In this document: piece by piece, positions 12,516 to 23,467 of the stretch
Numbering within the stretch: the stretch's first letter is position 1
How the letters are laid out: each line of letters opens with the position of its first letter
Assembly: GCF_018320785.1 (NCBI RefSeq)
Contig: NC_054875.1
Span: 34,699,657 to 34,763,656 of the forward strand
DNA from: Cheilinus undulatus
Taxonomy: Eukaryota; Chordata; Actinopteri; Labriformes; Labridae
Length of the DNA: 64,000 nucleotides
Direction of reading: 5' to 3'
Made by a program: the position numbers and the translations under genes
The notes under the pieces: generated by a model
Told to the model about the DNA's origin: nothing
Database searches by the model: none
Seen by the model: the letters and a program-made list of their open reading frames with translations, nothing else

Positions 12516-14000
12516 CAGTGCTGTGAAAAATATTTTCCCCCTTCCTGATTTCTTATTTTTTGCATATTTGTCACACTTAAATGTTTCGGATCATAAACAA
12601 ATTTTAATAGTAGACAAACATACGAAATGCATTTTTTAAATGCTGACTTCAAAAAGCCATCCAAACCTACCAGGTCCTATGTGAAGGATTAAATGCCCCC
12701 TAAACCTAATAAGAGGTTGTGCCACCCTTGCTGTCAACAACTGCAAGCAAGCGATAACGGACAATGAGTCTTTCACATCACTTTGGAGCAATTTTGTCAC
12801 ACTCTTCTTTGAAGAATTATTTTAATTCAACCACAGTGGAAGGTTTGTCAAGCATGAATGGTGTGTTTAAGGCCATGCCACAGCCTCTCAATCAGCTTAC
12901 ATCGGGTCTTTGACCTGGCCACTCCAAAACCTTCACATTGTTGATTTTTAAGCCATTCAGAGGTGGTATGCTGGTGTGTTTCGGATCATTGCTCAAGTGC
13001 ACTTGAGCTTGAGGTCATGAACTGATGGCCTGACATACCCCTTCAGGATTTTCTGGTAGAGAGCAGAATTAATGGTTTCATCAATTACTACAAGTGGTCC
13101 AGATCCTGAACAACAAAGCAGCCCCAGACCACCACACTATCACCATGTTTGATTGTTGGTAAAGTGTTTTTTATACAGCAGATGTTAACAGGCCGCACAC
13201 CTTCCAAAAAGTTCAACGTTTGACTTGTCAGTCCACAGAATATTATCCCAAATTCTTGTGGATCATCAAGATTTGTCTTTATCAAATGTGAGATGAGCTT
13301 TTGTGTTCTTTTTGATCAGCAGTGGTTTTGACCTTGGAACTCTCCCATGGATGTGATTTTTGCCCGGTCTCTCACTTATTGTTGAATCATGAACACTGAC
13401 CGTAACCGAGTCAAGTGAGGCCTGCCTAGATGTTGTTCTAGGCTCTTGTGGCCCTCCTGGATGTGTTGTCAGTATGCTCTTGGATTAATTGTGGTAGGCT
13501 GGACACTCCTAGGAAGGTTCACTGCTGTTTTGTTTTCTCCATTTGTGGGTAATAGCTCTCACCTTGGTTCGCTGGAATTCCAAAGCCTTAGAAGTGGCTT
13601 TGTAACCCTTGAATTTTTTTAGATTATGGCATGATGTGTTGAGATCTTTTAGCCTACTTTGCTTTGTCAGACAGGTTTTTTTTAAGTGATTTCTTGATTT
13701 GACAGGTGTAGCAGTAATTAGGCCTGGTGTGGCTAGTGAAATTTAACTCAGGTTTCAAAAAGTGTGGTTAATCACAATGAATTCATGATTTAATAAGGGG
13801 GCAATTGCTTTTTCACATAGGGCTAGATGGGTTTGAATGTTTTTTTCCCTTACTTAATGATATGAATACTCCAAAACTACATTTTGTATTTACTTACACT
13901 ATCTTTGTCAAATATTAACATTTCTTTAATCTGAAACATTTAAGTGTGACAAATATGCAAGAAAAGTAAATCGGGAATGGAACACTTTTTTCCTGCACTG
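12516..14000 (-). mobile_element. Degenerate full-length Tc1/mariner element
   Basis: The copy is about 1.49 kb and bounded by CAGTGCTGTGAAAAA on the left and the inverse ending GCACTG on the right, next to TATATA. The long inverted repeats share TTTGTCACACTTAAATGTTT near both ends (about 12569 and 13955). The minus strand carries transposase remnants: a frame at 13088-13285 reads TNLDDPQEFG and later GDSVVVWGCF, matching the catalytic-domain region of Tc1 transposases. Stops and frameshifts interrupt the rest, so no active enzyme is encoded. Confidence 0.85.
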
Positions 14001-14867
14001 TATATATTTGCATTATGTTTAAGATTTTTGCACAATTGTTGCACTAAATTAGGAAGGACAGCAGGGTCAGCATGGATGTGAATCAGTTTTTTTATGTCTG
14101 TATAGCTTTATTCACATTTAACAAATGGCACTTTCAAAGCAGAGCTGAGCCAGAAGCTATATCAAATTAGGGCAAAAGATTATTTGGGTAATTTAATCAA
14201 GTTCAATGCTCATCGAGAGAAAGAGAGACAGATAACTTGGCAGCACATCATCTGTTTGTCCTAAAAAAGTGATAACATTAAGTTCCCAGCTCAAGGGCAC
14301 AATGGTTTGCACTTCTACTTTAATGTTGCATAAAACACAAACTGTTTTTACAGTGAATTCCTGATCCAATATCTATAAAATACTAGAACTTCAATTAAGC
14401 TTTGCATAATATGAACCACAGTAAAATGTTGTATTAATGAAAAATGTATGACCAGCCCTTATAAAGGCCTGTGTGCTCTACAATTAGACAATGATGGCTG
14501 CTCCACTGTATGGTGTCAAAACAAGGCGGTGGATGTTATACCACTGAAGCATGAAAACAGCCTTAAGGGGGTAACCCCCCACTCTAAACACATACACAAA
14601 CATACACATGTCCATAGCCACATGCATACTTCATGTTACATACATGATCAGTTTTGAAAACATGCCACTTTGTGTGGATTTTCTTTTTCAGTGGAACAAG
14701 AAGATCTGTTGAACATTTTGTCCTATTTAAGATAACAAACTAATAACTTTGGCCGCACCAATCTAAAATGTAATGATCTTTTTTCAGCCTTATAGAAAAT
14801 CACGTTTACCTCCAGTTCCACACTCAATTTTTGGACAGTTTTGATGGCACCAGTAATACAGTATTTC

Positions 14868-15290
14868 AAAATGTAAACCGTTTTCCTTAAAACAGAAAAA
14901 TATTTCTATTGGTTATAATTGTAACGTCGATTGGCACACTGAACTAAAATATTTGAAAAGTAATTTAGACTTCATAGCTATACCATGATGTACACAGAAA
15001 ATAAAGTAGAAGACACAAAGACAGCTTTAAGGGAAGAATAATTAAATCATTGTGAAAAGAGGCAAAAAGGTGAAAATTGACAAAAAGGGGTTAAAAGTGG
15101 CAAAAACTTGTGAAAGAAAGTGGTGAGAAGTGGTTACAGGGAGGCAAAAATTGGTTCAAATAAGCGATAATTTTGATGAAGGGGCTTAAATGGGTTGAGA
15201 AAGGAAAAAGCAGGGTCAAAAACGGGCCGAAAAATGATAAAAGGCAGTTAAAAAGTGGCAGTAATGGGGTTAACCCTTTACGGGGCAAGG
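14868..15290 (+). repeat. Dispersed repeat with internal G/A-rich minisatellite, copy 1
   Basis: The lead segment contains CTTAAAACAGAA and TGGCACACTGAACTAAA. An array of degenerate ~20-base units built from AAAAGTGG, GGTTGAAAA and GGCAAAAA follows (15057-15270). The same order of lead and array recurs at 38735-39270. The strand is very purine-rich, which creates the apparent proline/phenylalanine frame on the other strand. Confidence 0.7.
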
Positions 15291-16179
15291 AACCATGTAT
15301 AGTCACTTCAGACAACTTACTTCTGACCTCAGTCAGTCAACGTCAAGGAAAGGGACGTCTCACAATCCAACCAATCAGCAGTGGCCCAGACAAACATCTT
15401 ATTATAATGTAGGATAACAGTACTCTGTAGTGAGGTTAGATGTTGCCACCGGTTTGTGAAAAAATTATAGAATGATCCAGTGGTAAATTTGGCTATTCAC
15501 AGAAATTTTCAAGATAAAAATCGTAAAGAATTTGTGATTTTTGGTCAGTTTCATAACCTTGACAAAGTTTTATTATACATATGTAGTTTATATCAGTTAT
15601 GTTCCTCTGTGAGCCCTATTTCTGCTTAAACATTAGACATTCAATGTTTGTGAAATGTTAATGTTTTTGTGGTGGAATTATTAAGAAAAATAAGTGGAAT
15701 AGTGAAATATATGTGCTTTTACAACAGTATAACAGTGATATTAGACTTAAATGGCATAAATCAGGCTTATCTTTTTATTATGAGTCTCATCGCTGCTAAA
15801 ATTCACTTAGCACAATATTTGTGATTATTATGGGTGTCCTGTTGGAATTATATGATAAAACATTAAACATTCTGAAGCTAGTCATGTCTTTCCTCTAAAA
15901 GAGGTCAGAATGTAAAGACAAACGCACTTTGTCTTGTAAAATAAATAGTAGTTGTATTTAAAGAACTTTTTAATGTGCAAGAAAAAACTCATCATGTTAA
16001 TTTTCCATTATTAACATCCTAATATGCATAACCTTTATGGATTCTAACAGTTAGGATACCAAAAGTTAAAAGTTAAAACCTGACCTGCAAAACCTACTTA
16101 TAAAACTTTGAATAAAGTAGAGGAAACAGTCTGCTTACAGGAAAAAAAAGCTTGTCGTCCATGAAAACATTCCAGAGCA

Positions 16180-16500
16180 GCCAGCATAGCTTATGTAGCT
16201 CTGTTAGCTGCGTAAGCGATGTATCTATGATACATCTATGATATCTGCATAGCTAAGTTAGCTTTAGCAGTGTTTGCTAAAGCTTATGTTGCTTGTTCCT
16301 TTCTATAGATAACAGAGCTACAGATAAAGCTCACAAAGCAGCTACATAAGCTACAGATATGTCATCTATGTTAGCTTTGGTGACTTATTTAAAGCTTATG
16401 TTGCTAAAGCTAACTTAGCTACATTTGCTTATGTAGTAATGTTAATTATATAGCAAGCATAGCAATGTTAGCTTTAGCTTAAGCTAACGAAGTTAAAGTG
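16180..16500. repeat. AGCT-rich degenerate repeat block
   Basis: About 320 bases are packed with TTAGCT, AGCTTA and AGCTAAC words in both orientations, for example GCTAAGTTAGCTTTAGC and GCTTTAGCTTAAGCTAAC. The block is therefore self-complementary at many positions. A related short stretch (TAGCTATGTAGCTTATG) occurs at 25833-25860. No gene is seen here. Confidence 0.6.
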
Positions 16501-16612
16501 AGCCACCGTTTGTGTAACTACTAAAACGGATCCACGCATAAATCCTGACCATTTTCTCTGTTATAATTACAAAATAATAGCTTGCAATTTGTAGCTTAAG
16601 TCGTACCCTAGA

Positions 16613-16830
16613 GCACAGGTGTCAAACTCAAGGCCCGGGGGCCAAATCCGGCCCGTGGAACAGTTAAATCCGGCCTGCAAGATGATCTCATATTTCTGTT
16701 ATAACTGGTCCATCAGTATGAGGTCTGCAGATTTCCTCAAGTATAACAATGTAAACTTATCCTTGATGATTAAAAATATCCTTGTTAAGTCACAAAATCA
16801 AAAAAAGTAAGGAGTTAAAATAGTTAGATA
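16613..16830 (+). repeat. Dispersed repeat with hAT-like start
   Basis: The segment opens CACAGGTGTCAAACTC and continues AAGGCCCGGGGGCCAAAT and CCGGCCCGTGG, a composition found in widespread vertebrate hAT-like interspersed repeats. It is far more GC-rich than its surroundings. No matching far terminus was identified. The 63-codon frame across it is not a supported gene. Confidence 0.45.
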
Positions 16831-16839
16831 AGTACCTAG

Positions 16840-17275
16840 GAATTTGGGACAAGAAATTAATTTGTGTTTTAATTTCACATTTTCAATTTAGCATCTTTAG
16901 GACTCAAACTTAGGATTCTGACTTTTAATTTAATCATTTGAGCCTTTCAACTCCTAATTTTGATATCCATATCCATATCCATACATTGTGATATTTTGAC
17001 CTTTTTAACCAATTATTTTGTATTTTATCTCATATTTTTAACTTCAAACTTTGACTTCATAATCCCATAGTTTGACCTTTTAGAATCACAATTTAAAATT
17101 TTGAACAATATTTTGACTTTTATTTCATGATTACAAATTTTATTTCATATTTTGACCTTTTAAACTCATGATTTTGACTTATTTCTAATATATATTTGCC
17201 ATTAAAAACATTATTTTTCTATTTCAATTCCATATTTTGACCTTTTTAAACTAATACATTTTCTTTTCTCAGATT
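16840..17275. repeat. Degenerate tandem array, TTTGACCTTTTAAAC-type unit
   Basis: Words such as ATATTTTGACCTTTTAAACTC and ATTTTGACTT return roughly every 30-45 bases with much drift. ATCCATATCCATATCCATA at 16964-16982 is a short perfect repeat in it. The array lies directly after the hAT-like fragment, so it may be that element's internal satellite. Confidence 0.6.
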
Positions 17276-19162
17276 GTGAGCCTTTAAACTTAGCAGCAAG
17301 CTAACATTAGCCCTGTTTGTTAGCTTAATTTAGATAATTGGCTTATTTACTAGTAACTATTTTAAGTTAAGGGACCAAAACCACTTAAAATATCTAAGTA
17401 GTTATGGGTTGAGTGTAACCTGTGATTCACTAAAATTTAATCTCAGTTTAGTAAAACAATTAGACGGTCATCAGAACAGCCTACAATGATTTAACTGTTG
17501 AGATTTCATGCTGTTAGTTTTCACTGTACTGCACTGCAAAGAGGAAAAGTAACAGTAAAATGTTGTAATATATTTGTCCATTAAACTACTGTCTTTGTGC
17601 ATCTCTTCTCTTTTCTTTTACTCTTATGTAACTGACCATCCTCCCTGACCTCCATCACTATGTTTGCTTTGTCTTTCACTAGGCTGATATCGGCTCTTAT
17701 CAGGGTCTCCCTGACTACGTCCTGCTGTCACACTGAGGCCACTGATGAGATTATATGAATGAAGTCTGAATGTTTGCCATTCCTGAACTATCATACACAG
17801 GATGCAGCAGAGACTCATGACCTCCTTATCCATTACCTTTAACACAGAATAAGTGACAAGAAAAAAATGTTGGATATACTCAGCGTCACAAGTCTCTGAT
17901 AAAGTTAATCTCCTGTCTGCACCACCATTGATTTTCCACAGCTGGAAATGGAAGTAGTTTGATCATTTTTGGATAAACCAGCCTGACTGTCTACAACACT
18001 ACTTTTTCTTATCTTTTTTTGCCGTTTCCCTGTCTTCCTTCCCACAGATACATACACTCATTTATCAGAAAATTGGCTCATGTACACAACATGTCTCAGT
18101 AAATCAGATAAATCTCTGACAAAGGCGTGTTGAGCCTGTCATCCATGGCAGTTTGCTCCAAGGCATGATAATCCAGCATGCTTAAAGTGGATATGAAACT
18201 CCAGCGATGAGACAGCGCACAAAGAGTGCAGGTTTGGATGAGGCTTTCTGTCTTTTAGACCTGCTGACTTTGTTAAAAAGGACAAATGCATTTATGAGCT
18301 TTCTTGGAGTACCTTTGAAGAGGAGATTGATATTATGACTCATATTTGTATGTCTGATAGGTCAAAGCTGGTTAGTTAGCATAAAGCAAGCATCTTAGCT
18401 AAAACAGGGATAACTAGCTTCACTATTTCTGTTTCTTTGTTAAAGATTGTATAGATCAGGGGTGTCCAAACTTTTCCACTTAAGGCAATTTCAGTCCAAC
18501 TTCTCTCCTTGACAGTTTGATTGTGGTATCTTACAATGCATGGGTATAAACACTCCTGTTGTTCCACAGATGAACACAGTCCTCCATTTAGCTTTATGCT
18601 AAACGTTTAATGTCATCACCACAGCTATGTTGGGCTACCTTCCACTTTCTTATTGGCTATCTTTCTCCTTCACAAGGCAATCCACAAAGTTTGTGCTCAG
18701 CTACCCTCAGTGTTCCCCTAACTTTAACAGGATTTCAGATCTTCAATATTGAAGATGCTTAATATTTCAAAATGGAGCAACTCTGATGATCTTTCGAGCA
18801 GATCTTGGAGGGAAAGCTCACTGTAATCACACCTCACACCACAGGAAAATCTGGCAAGGTAATTTTTTGGACCATCAGATAATTGGGCCTTTGCTGACTT
18901 CAGTCTGAAGAAGGAAATCAGGCCTAAAATGGCACGTTTATCCTGTTCTGGGCTTCTTGTAAACACAACTTTGGCCATTTTTGCAGACTTTGAGTAGTAT
19001 TTCACCATCTCTGTATTTCCTAGACATTCATAAATTTTATTCATCTTTATTCCGAAAATGCTTCTTCCCAACATTTTTGCTGCTGTTGCCACATTTGCTG
19101 TTTTTTTTTTTTCATTACTTATGCACATATTTCACAGGAAACCCCCTACATTCAATAGAATA
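17276..19162. other. Noncoding stretch, no supported gene
   Basis: Nothing of known family was recognised. A short frame after CACTAG at 17682 reads ADIGSYQGLPDYVLLSH then stops; it is too short and isolated to call. A hAT-like terminus (CAGGGGTGTCCAAACTTTT) lies at 18458-18476. The 134-codon minus-strand frame at 18724-19128 has no recognisable domain. Confidence 0.45.
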
Positions 19163-20016
19163 CAGTGCTGTGATAAAGTATATGCCTCTTTACTGTTTTT
19201 TTGCATATTTTTCACTCAAAAATTTTTCAAATCTTCAAACAAATTTTACCTTTAGACAAAGAAATGATAATTGAATGTATTAAGGGGAGAAAGTTATCCA
19301 CACCTACCTGGCCGGTCTGGAAATGGCTTTGTAACACCTTCCAGCTTGATAGATGTCAAAGTCATCTACATCGTTCAGTCTGGAAAGGGTTACAAAACCA
19401 TTTCTAAGGTTTTGGAACTCCAGCAAACCACAGTGAGAGCCCTTGCCCACAAATAGAGAAAACTTGGAACAGCGGTGAACCTTTCCAGGTGTGGCTGGCC
19501 CACCAAAATTACTCCAAGTTCACACTGACGACTCATCCGGGAGGTCAGGAAAGAACCCAGACCAACATCTAAAGACCTGCAAGCCTCACTTGACTCAGTT
19601 AAGATCAGTGTTCATGAATCACTAATAAGAAAGAGACCGGGCAAACATGACATCCATGGGAGAGTTCCGCTGCTGACAAATAAAGAACACAGAGTTTTGA
19701 CTCACATTCACCAAAAACATCTTGATGATCCCCATGACTTTTAGGACAGTATTCTGTGGACAGATGGGACAAAAGTTCAAACGTTTTGAAAGATTTGCAT
19801 CCTGTTACACCCGATGTAAAGGTAGGACAACATTTCGTAAGAGGAGCGTTCTGACCAACTGTCAAACATGGTGGTGGTAGTGTGATGGTCTGGGACTGCT
19901 TTGCTGCTTTAGGACCTGGACCACTTGCCTTAATTGATGGAACCATGAATTCTGCTCTCTACTCGAAAATCCTGAAGGAGAATGTCCGGCCATTAGTTAA
20001 TTAGTTCACAGCACTG
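19163..20016 (+). mobile_element. Internally deleted Tc1/mariner element with TA duplication
   Basis: Both ends carry the Tc1 terminus (CAGTGCTGTGATAAAGTAT at the left, CAGCACTG inverted at the right), each next to a TA dinucleotide (19161-19162 and 20017-20018), as expected for Tc1 target duplication. The plus strand retains transposase pieces in shifting frames, including SGKGYKTISKVLE with TVRALAHK of the helix-turn-helix region near 19376-19456, and TKHGGGSVMVWD-type sequence near 19865-19892. The 3' third is missing, so it cannot move itself. Confidence 0.85.
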
Positions 20017-21740
20017 TACATGCACTGAATAAAACTGATAATTGGGAAAAAGCTACTTCATCTTTCCAGTTTATCTGATAATAGCCTTTATCCAATGAAG
20101 CATATGGTATTATGCTGTTTACGTGACAATTTGAATAATCATATACCTCCAAAAGTCTAATGATGTTCATTTTTTTTAGTGTGCATCCAGACATAATCAT
20201 TTTTATAATGAATATATCATTGTTCCTTCCCATTGTAGTACAGCATAAAGAAGTAATAGCACAAAAGGAAATGAAGGGCCCAAGCTGCTGATGCAATTGC
20301 TACCTGTCCAGGACAGTTTGAGAGAATCAGTCCATGCTTGAAAATAGATTTGTACATTCAGTGACACATGTATGGCACTGGCATATTGATGTAAACTAAT
20401 GAACAGGTCAGCAGCAAGTGATCTGCACAGTCTAGACATTTTTTCCTTCCTCACTGGATGGATTGGTGCCTGCAGCAGAGATGTTGGTGAGACTGCCGTG
20501 GATCAGGCTACAGAGGGAGGATGATTTAAGGAAGAGCGCTGCCATCTGAATCCCTCTCGGGAAGTCTGAGAAAACGGTTGCAGTACAACGTGGCTCATTA
20601 CCACATAAACACATCATCTATCAGACATGGCAGCACAGAAGCACATAAAAACACACACATGATGCAGTCTCACACATTCACACAATCAACCTATCAGACC
20701 TCTCCAGCACCGTAGCAGCAGAGAGGGAGGCAAAGGGGGGGGGGGGGGTGCAGAGCTATGCTGCCTGGTTACTGATGAGCTATCTGCAGACTGACATATA
20801 GGTTACATTCCCTTATATGCCTGTGCACGCCAAACACACACACACAGCTCTGCCTCAGCTGCTCTAAAAGAGTCATAACTCCTGTCTCTGGAAGGAAAAT
20901 TGGGTTGTATGTCAAAGGCTCAGCTGGGTGAGCAGCGACATTCTCCAGTGTCCCACATGACCATCTGCCTCTCTGGTTCAGTCCAGCAGAGATGGCCACT
21001 GTGATGTCTTTCACCTCATGCATTTGTACATTTTCCATCTTTCTCTTTAAACCTCATGGTCTTGTGTGACATATTTTGAAAATTTGCTTTCTAGCCAAGA
21101 GATAATTAAGGCCCGAGCAGTTTGGTGTATGGACCTAATTGTATCTGCAAGAATTATAATGCATAATAACGCATTTGCCATCACTGCATGGACTTTTGAG
21201 GCTCTAAACATATTCCAATATGAAGGAAACTTTGCAGGTGCTTCTGATCTTGTAAAAAAAAAAAAAAAAAGACGATTTGTGTGTCTCTAATGCAGCCATT
21301 CAGGATTGCCTCAGTATCATCCCCTAACAGTTTTTAAAGTTAAAGACCCCCCTTTGACTTTGACTTATTTATGAAATTTTCTGGGCAGATGTGGCTTGGG
21401 GAGATCTACAAAAACACCTCTTGAGCCAACACTCTATCTCCAACAGGACATCTGTCATTTTGAAAAAATTAGAAAAAATGGGTGTTTTTGGTCATTTCCA
21501 GGGGTCATATTTAGCTCAACTCTTCCTGGGGAATTTATCCAATAAACTTGTATATAGCATATGGCTAGGTGAGACGTGGATTATGTGGTATACAACAGCA
21601 ATTTAGTCTCTGTCAAAGGGAGTGTGTGTGGCAAGCCCTCAAATTTGCATACTTTTTTGAAAAACAGTCCGACTCATACTGCTCCCAGGAAATGGATGTG
21701 GCACTCCTGATGTTACAGACACTTTTATCCAAAGCTAAGG
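20017..21740. other. Noncoding stretch with simple repeats
   Basis: No gene is supported. There is a run of 14 G at 20735-20748, a short (CA)n near 20832-20846, and an A-run at 21254-21270. Frames at 20006-20454 and 20769-21038 show no domain. Confidence 0.5.
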
Positions 21741-21812
21741 CCCTGACTGGGAGTCGAACCATCAATATCCCAGACCAAAGTTAGCAGGGTAGCACACTGA
21801 GCTATCCAGCAT
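21741..21812 (-). mobile_element. tRNA-like SINE head
   Basis: Read on the minus strand, GCTGGATAGCTCAGTGTGCT has an A-box (TAGCTCAGTGTG). The B-box GGTTCGACTCC follows about 40 bases on, then CAGTCAGGGC. The two would-be acceptor arms do not pair, so this is a tRNA-derived SINE or repeat head rather than a tRNA gene. AAAAGTGTCTG-type sequence downstream on the minus strand is its body. Confidence 0.55.
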
Positions 21813-21864
21813 CTCAGCTGGCAGCTGAGATGAGGATGAAGAGATGAGCGTGGAGACCTGGGGG

Positions 21865-22081
21865 TGGCGCTAACCCCCCTTGTGAGGTCATGAAGGTAAA
21901 ATCTGAGTACTGCAGTACTGAGTGCTGCTTGTTTCAGCAAACATTTTCTGAAAGGTGGATAGAGGGGGATGGAGGGAATGGATTTTTCTGGTATTTGAGG
22001 GGATTGTGAACAGGCCAGGGGCACATATGTTTGTTAGAGAAGCCTGAAAAAGTGATTTTTGCATAATATGTCCCCTTTAAA
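21865..22081 (-). repeat. TTAA-flanked dispersed repeat, inverted copy
   Basis: The right edge TTGCATAATATGTCCCCTTT followed by AA is the inverse of the left edge at 6195. The body shares AGCCTGAAAAAGT and GGGGGATTGTG-type segments with that copy read inverted. This is the second member of the same family. Confidence 0.55.
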
Positions 22082-22391
22082 ATTCAACCTGAATACATTC
22101 ATGTCTGTTTCCTCCTTTTGTTGCAGCGCCCTGACGTGGAAACATGAACTCCTATTCTTAATTTTTCCACTATGTTACCAGTAGCTACTGCAGCACTTCA
22201 CACCAAGTGTGAAAAGGACTAGGTCTCCTTCCTCATTAGAGAAAACCACAGGGATCCTTATACAGGTACAGGTAATTAAAGCACCTGTCACTTTCTTCTC
22301 AATGGTCATTCTGTTGACATTGCAGCTGCCTTCCACTGTGTTGCTTCAAGCTCCCAGTTTCACCTAGAGGTTTGGCACAGTCAGCTACTGG

Positions 22392-23467
22392 TAGTGTTGT
22401 AGTACTCAAGAACGGTCTTGGTCTTGAGACCGATCACAAGCCCACACTTTGAATGTCTTCGTCCTGTCTTGGACTCGAGAGCATTTTCACCCGGTCTTGT
22501 CTCAGTCTCGGACTGATATACCAGCTGCAAAGCTAATGCTTTGTAAGCAGACGGTATTTTTTGCTTTCCCTCATCAAACTGGTCAAATACACAATCCAAC
22601 AACTCCAAAACGCTCTCGTGGACAAGTTGTGACCTGCACATTCACCACGCTATGAAATAATAATGTATAATTATGTAACATTGTGACACATAAAGCAAAT
22701 ACTCTAAACTATTTCTTGAGTAAACCATTGGGTGGAGTGACACAGTGCAGCAGCCGTGTCTGGAGTGTAGTTCCGGCTTTGCATTTAACTTTAAAACATC
22801 TCCGTCTCATAATGTTCCATGATTATTTCATAGTGTGGTGAATGTGCAGGCCATGCCTTGTCCACGAGAGCGTTTTGGAGTTGTTGGATTGTGTATTTGA
22901 CCAGTTTGATGAGGGAAAGCAAAAAATACCGTCTGCTTACATAGCGTTAGCTGTGCAGCTGGAATATTGGTCCCCCCAGATCTAGAAACAGCTTGCACCG
23001 ATAACTAACGGAAACAAACCTATTACTAAGACTACAGGAATTATGGCAATGGATGAACTTGCCAAAATATCGAAGTAACCCTTTAAAATAATAAAGGGCT
23101 TGTCAGCGGCTTTTAAATACATACAAGGACTTATTTTTTTACAAGAAGTTAGTTGAACAAATTTGTAAAGATTTTAGATTTTTGCATGTTGTTCTTTGAA
23201 AGAGTTGCAGATACCTTGTTTTTATCTGTCAAATTTGTTAAAAAGAAAACTACAATTAAAGAGAAAATGCTTTATAACTGTTCAATCTTGTTATGGTTTT
23301 TTAAAATTGATTTTTATGGACTTGGTCTTGTTTCGGTCCCAACTTGTCTCAGTCTTGGTCTTGACTCAGTCTCGAACCCCAAAAGTCTTGGTCTTGTCTT
23401 GGTCTCTGTGCACTCTGGTCTCGGGCAAGTCCTGGTCTCAGATAGTGTGGTCTTGAGTACAGTACTA
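22392..23467. mobile_element. Nonautonomous hAT element with perfect 8-bp target duplication
   Basis: The termini TAGTGTTGTAGTACTCAAGA and its near-inverse TCTTGAGTACAGTACTA (right end) are flanked on both sides by GCTACTGG (22384-22391 and 23468-23475), an exact 8-bp duplication diagnostic of hAT insertion. Inside, about 22500-22660 is repeated inverted at about 22815-22975 (shared words: GCAGACGGTATTTTTTGC, CCAACAACTCCAAAACGCTC), so the element folds into a long hairpin. CTTGGTCTTG-rich tracts fill both flanks. No transposase is encoded. Confidence 0.88.

Noticed and set aside
17682..17735. Frame ADIGSYQGLPDYVLLSH after an AG acceptor
   Set aside because: Only 17 codons, isolated, with no partner exon or known relative.
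21741..21812. Possible minus-strand tRNA gene
   Set aside because: A and B boxes are present, but the acceptor arms do not pair and the context is a repeat.
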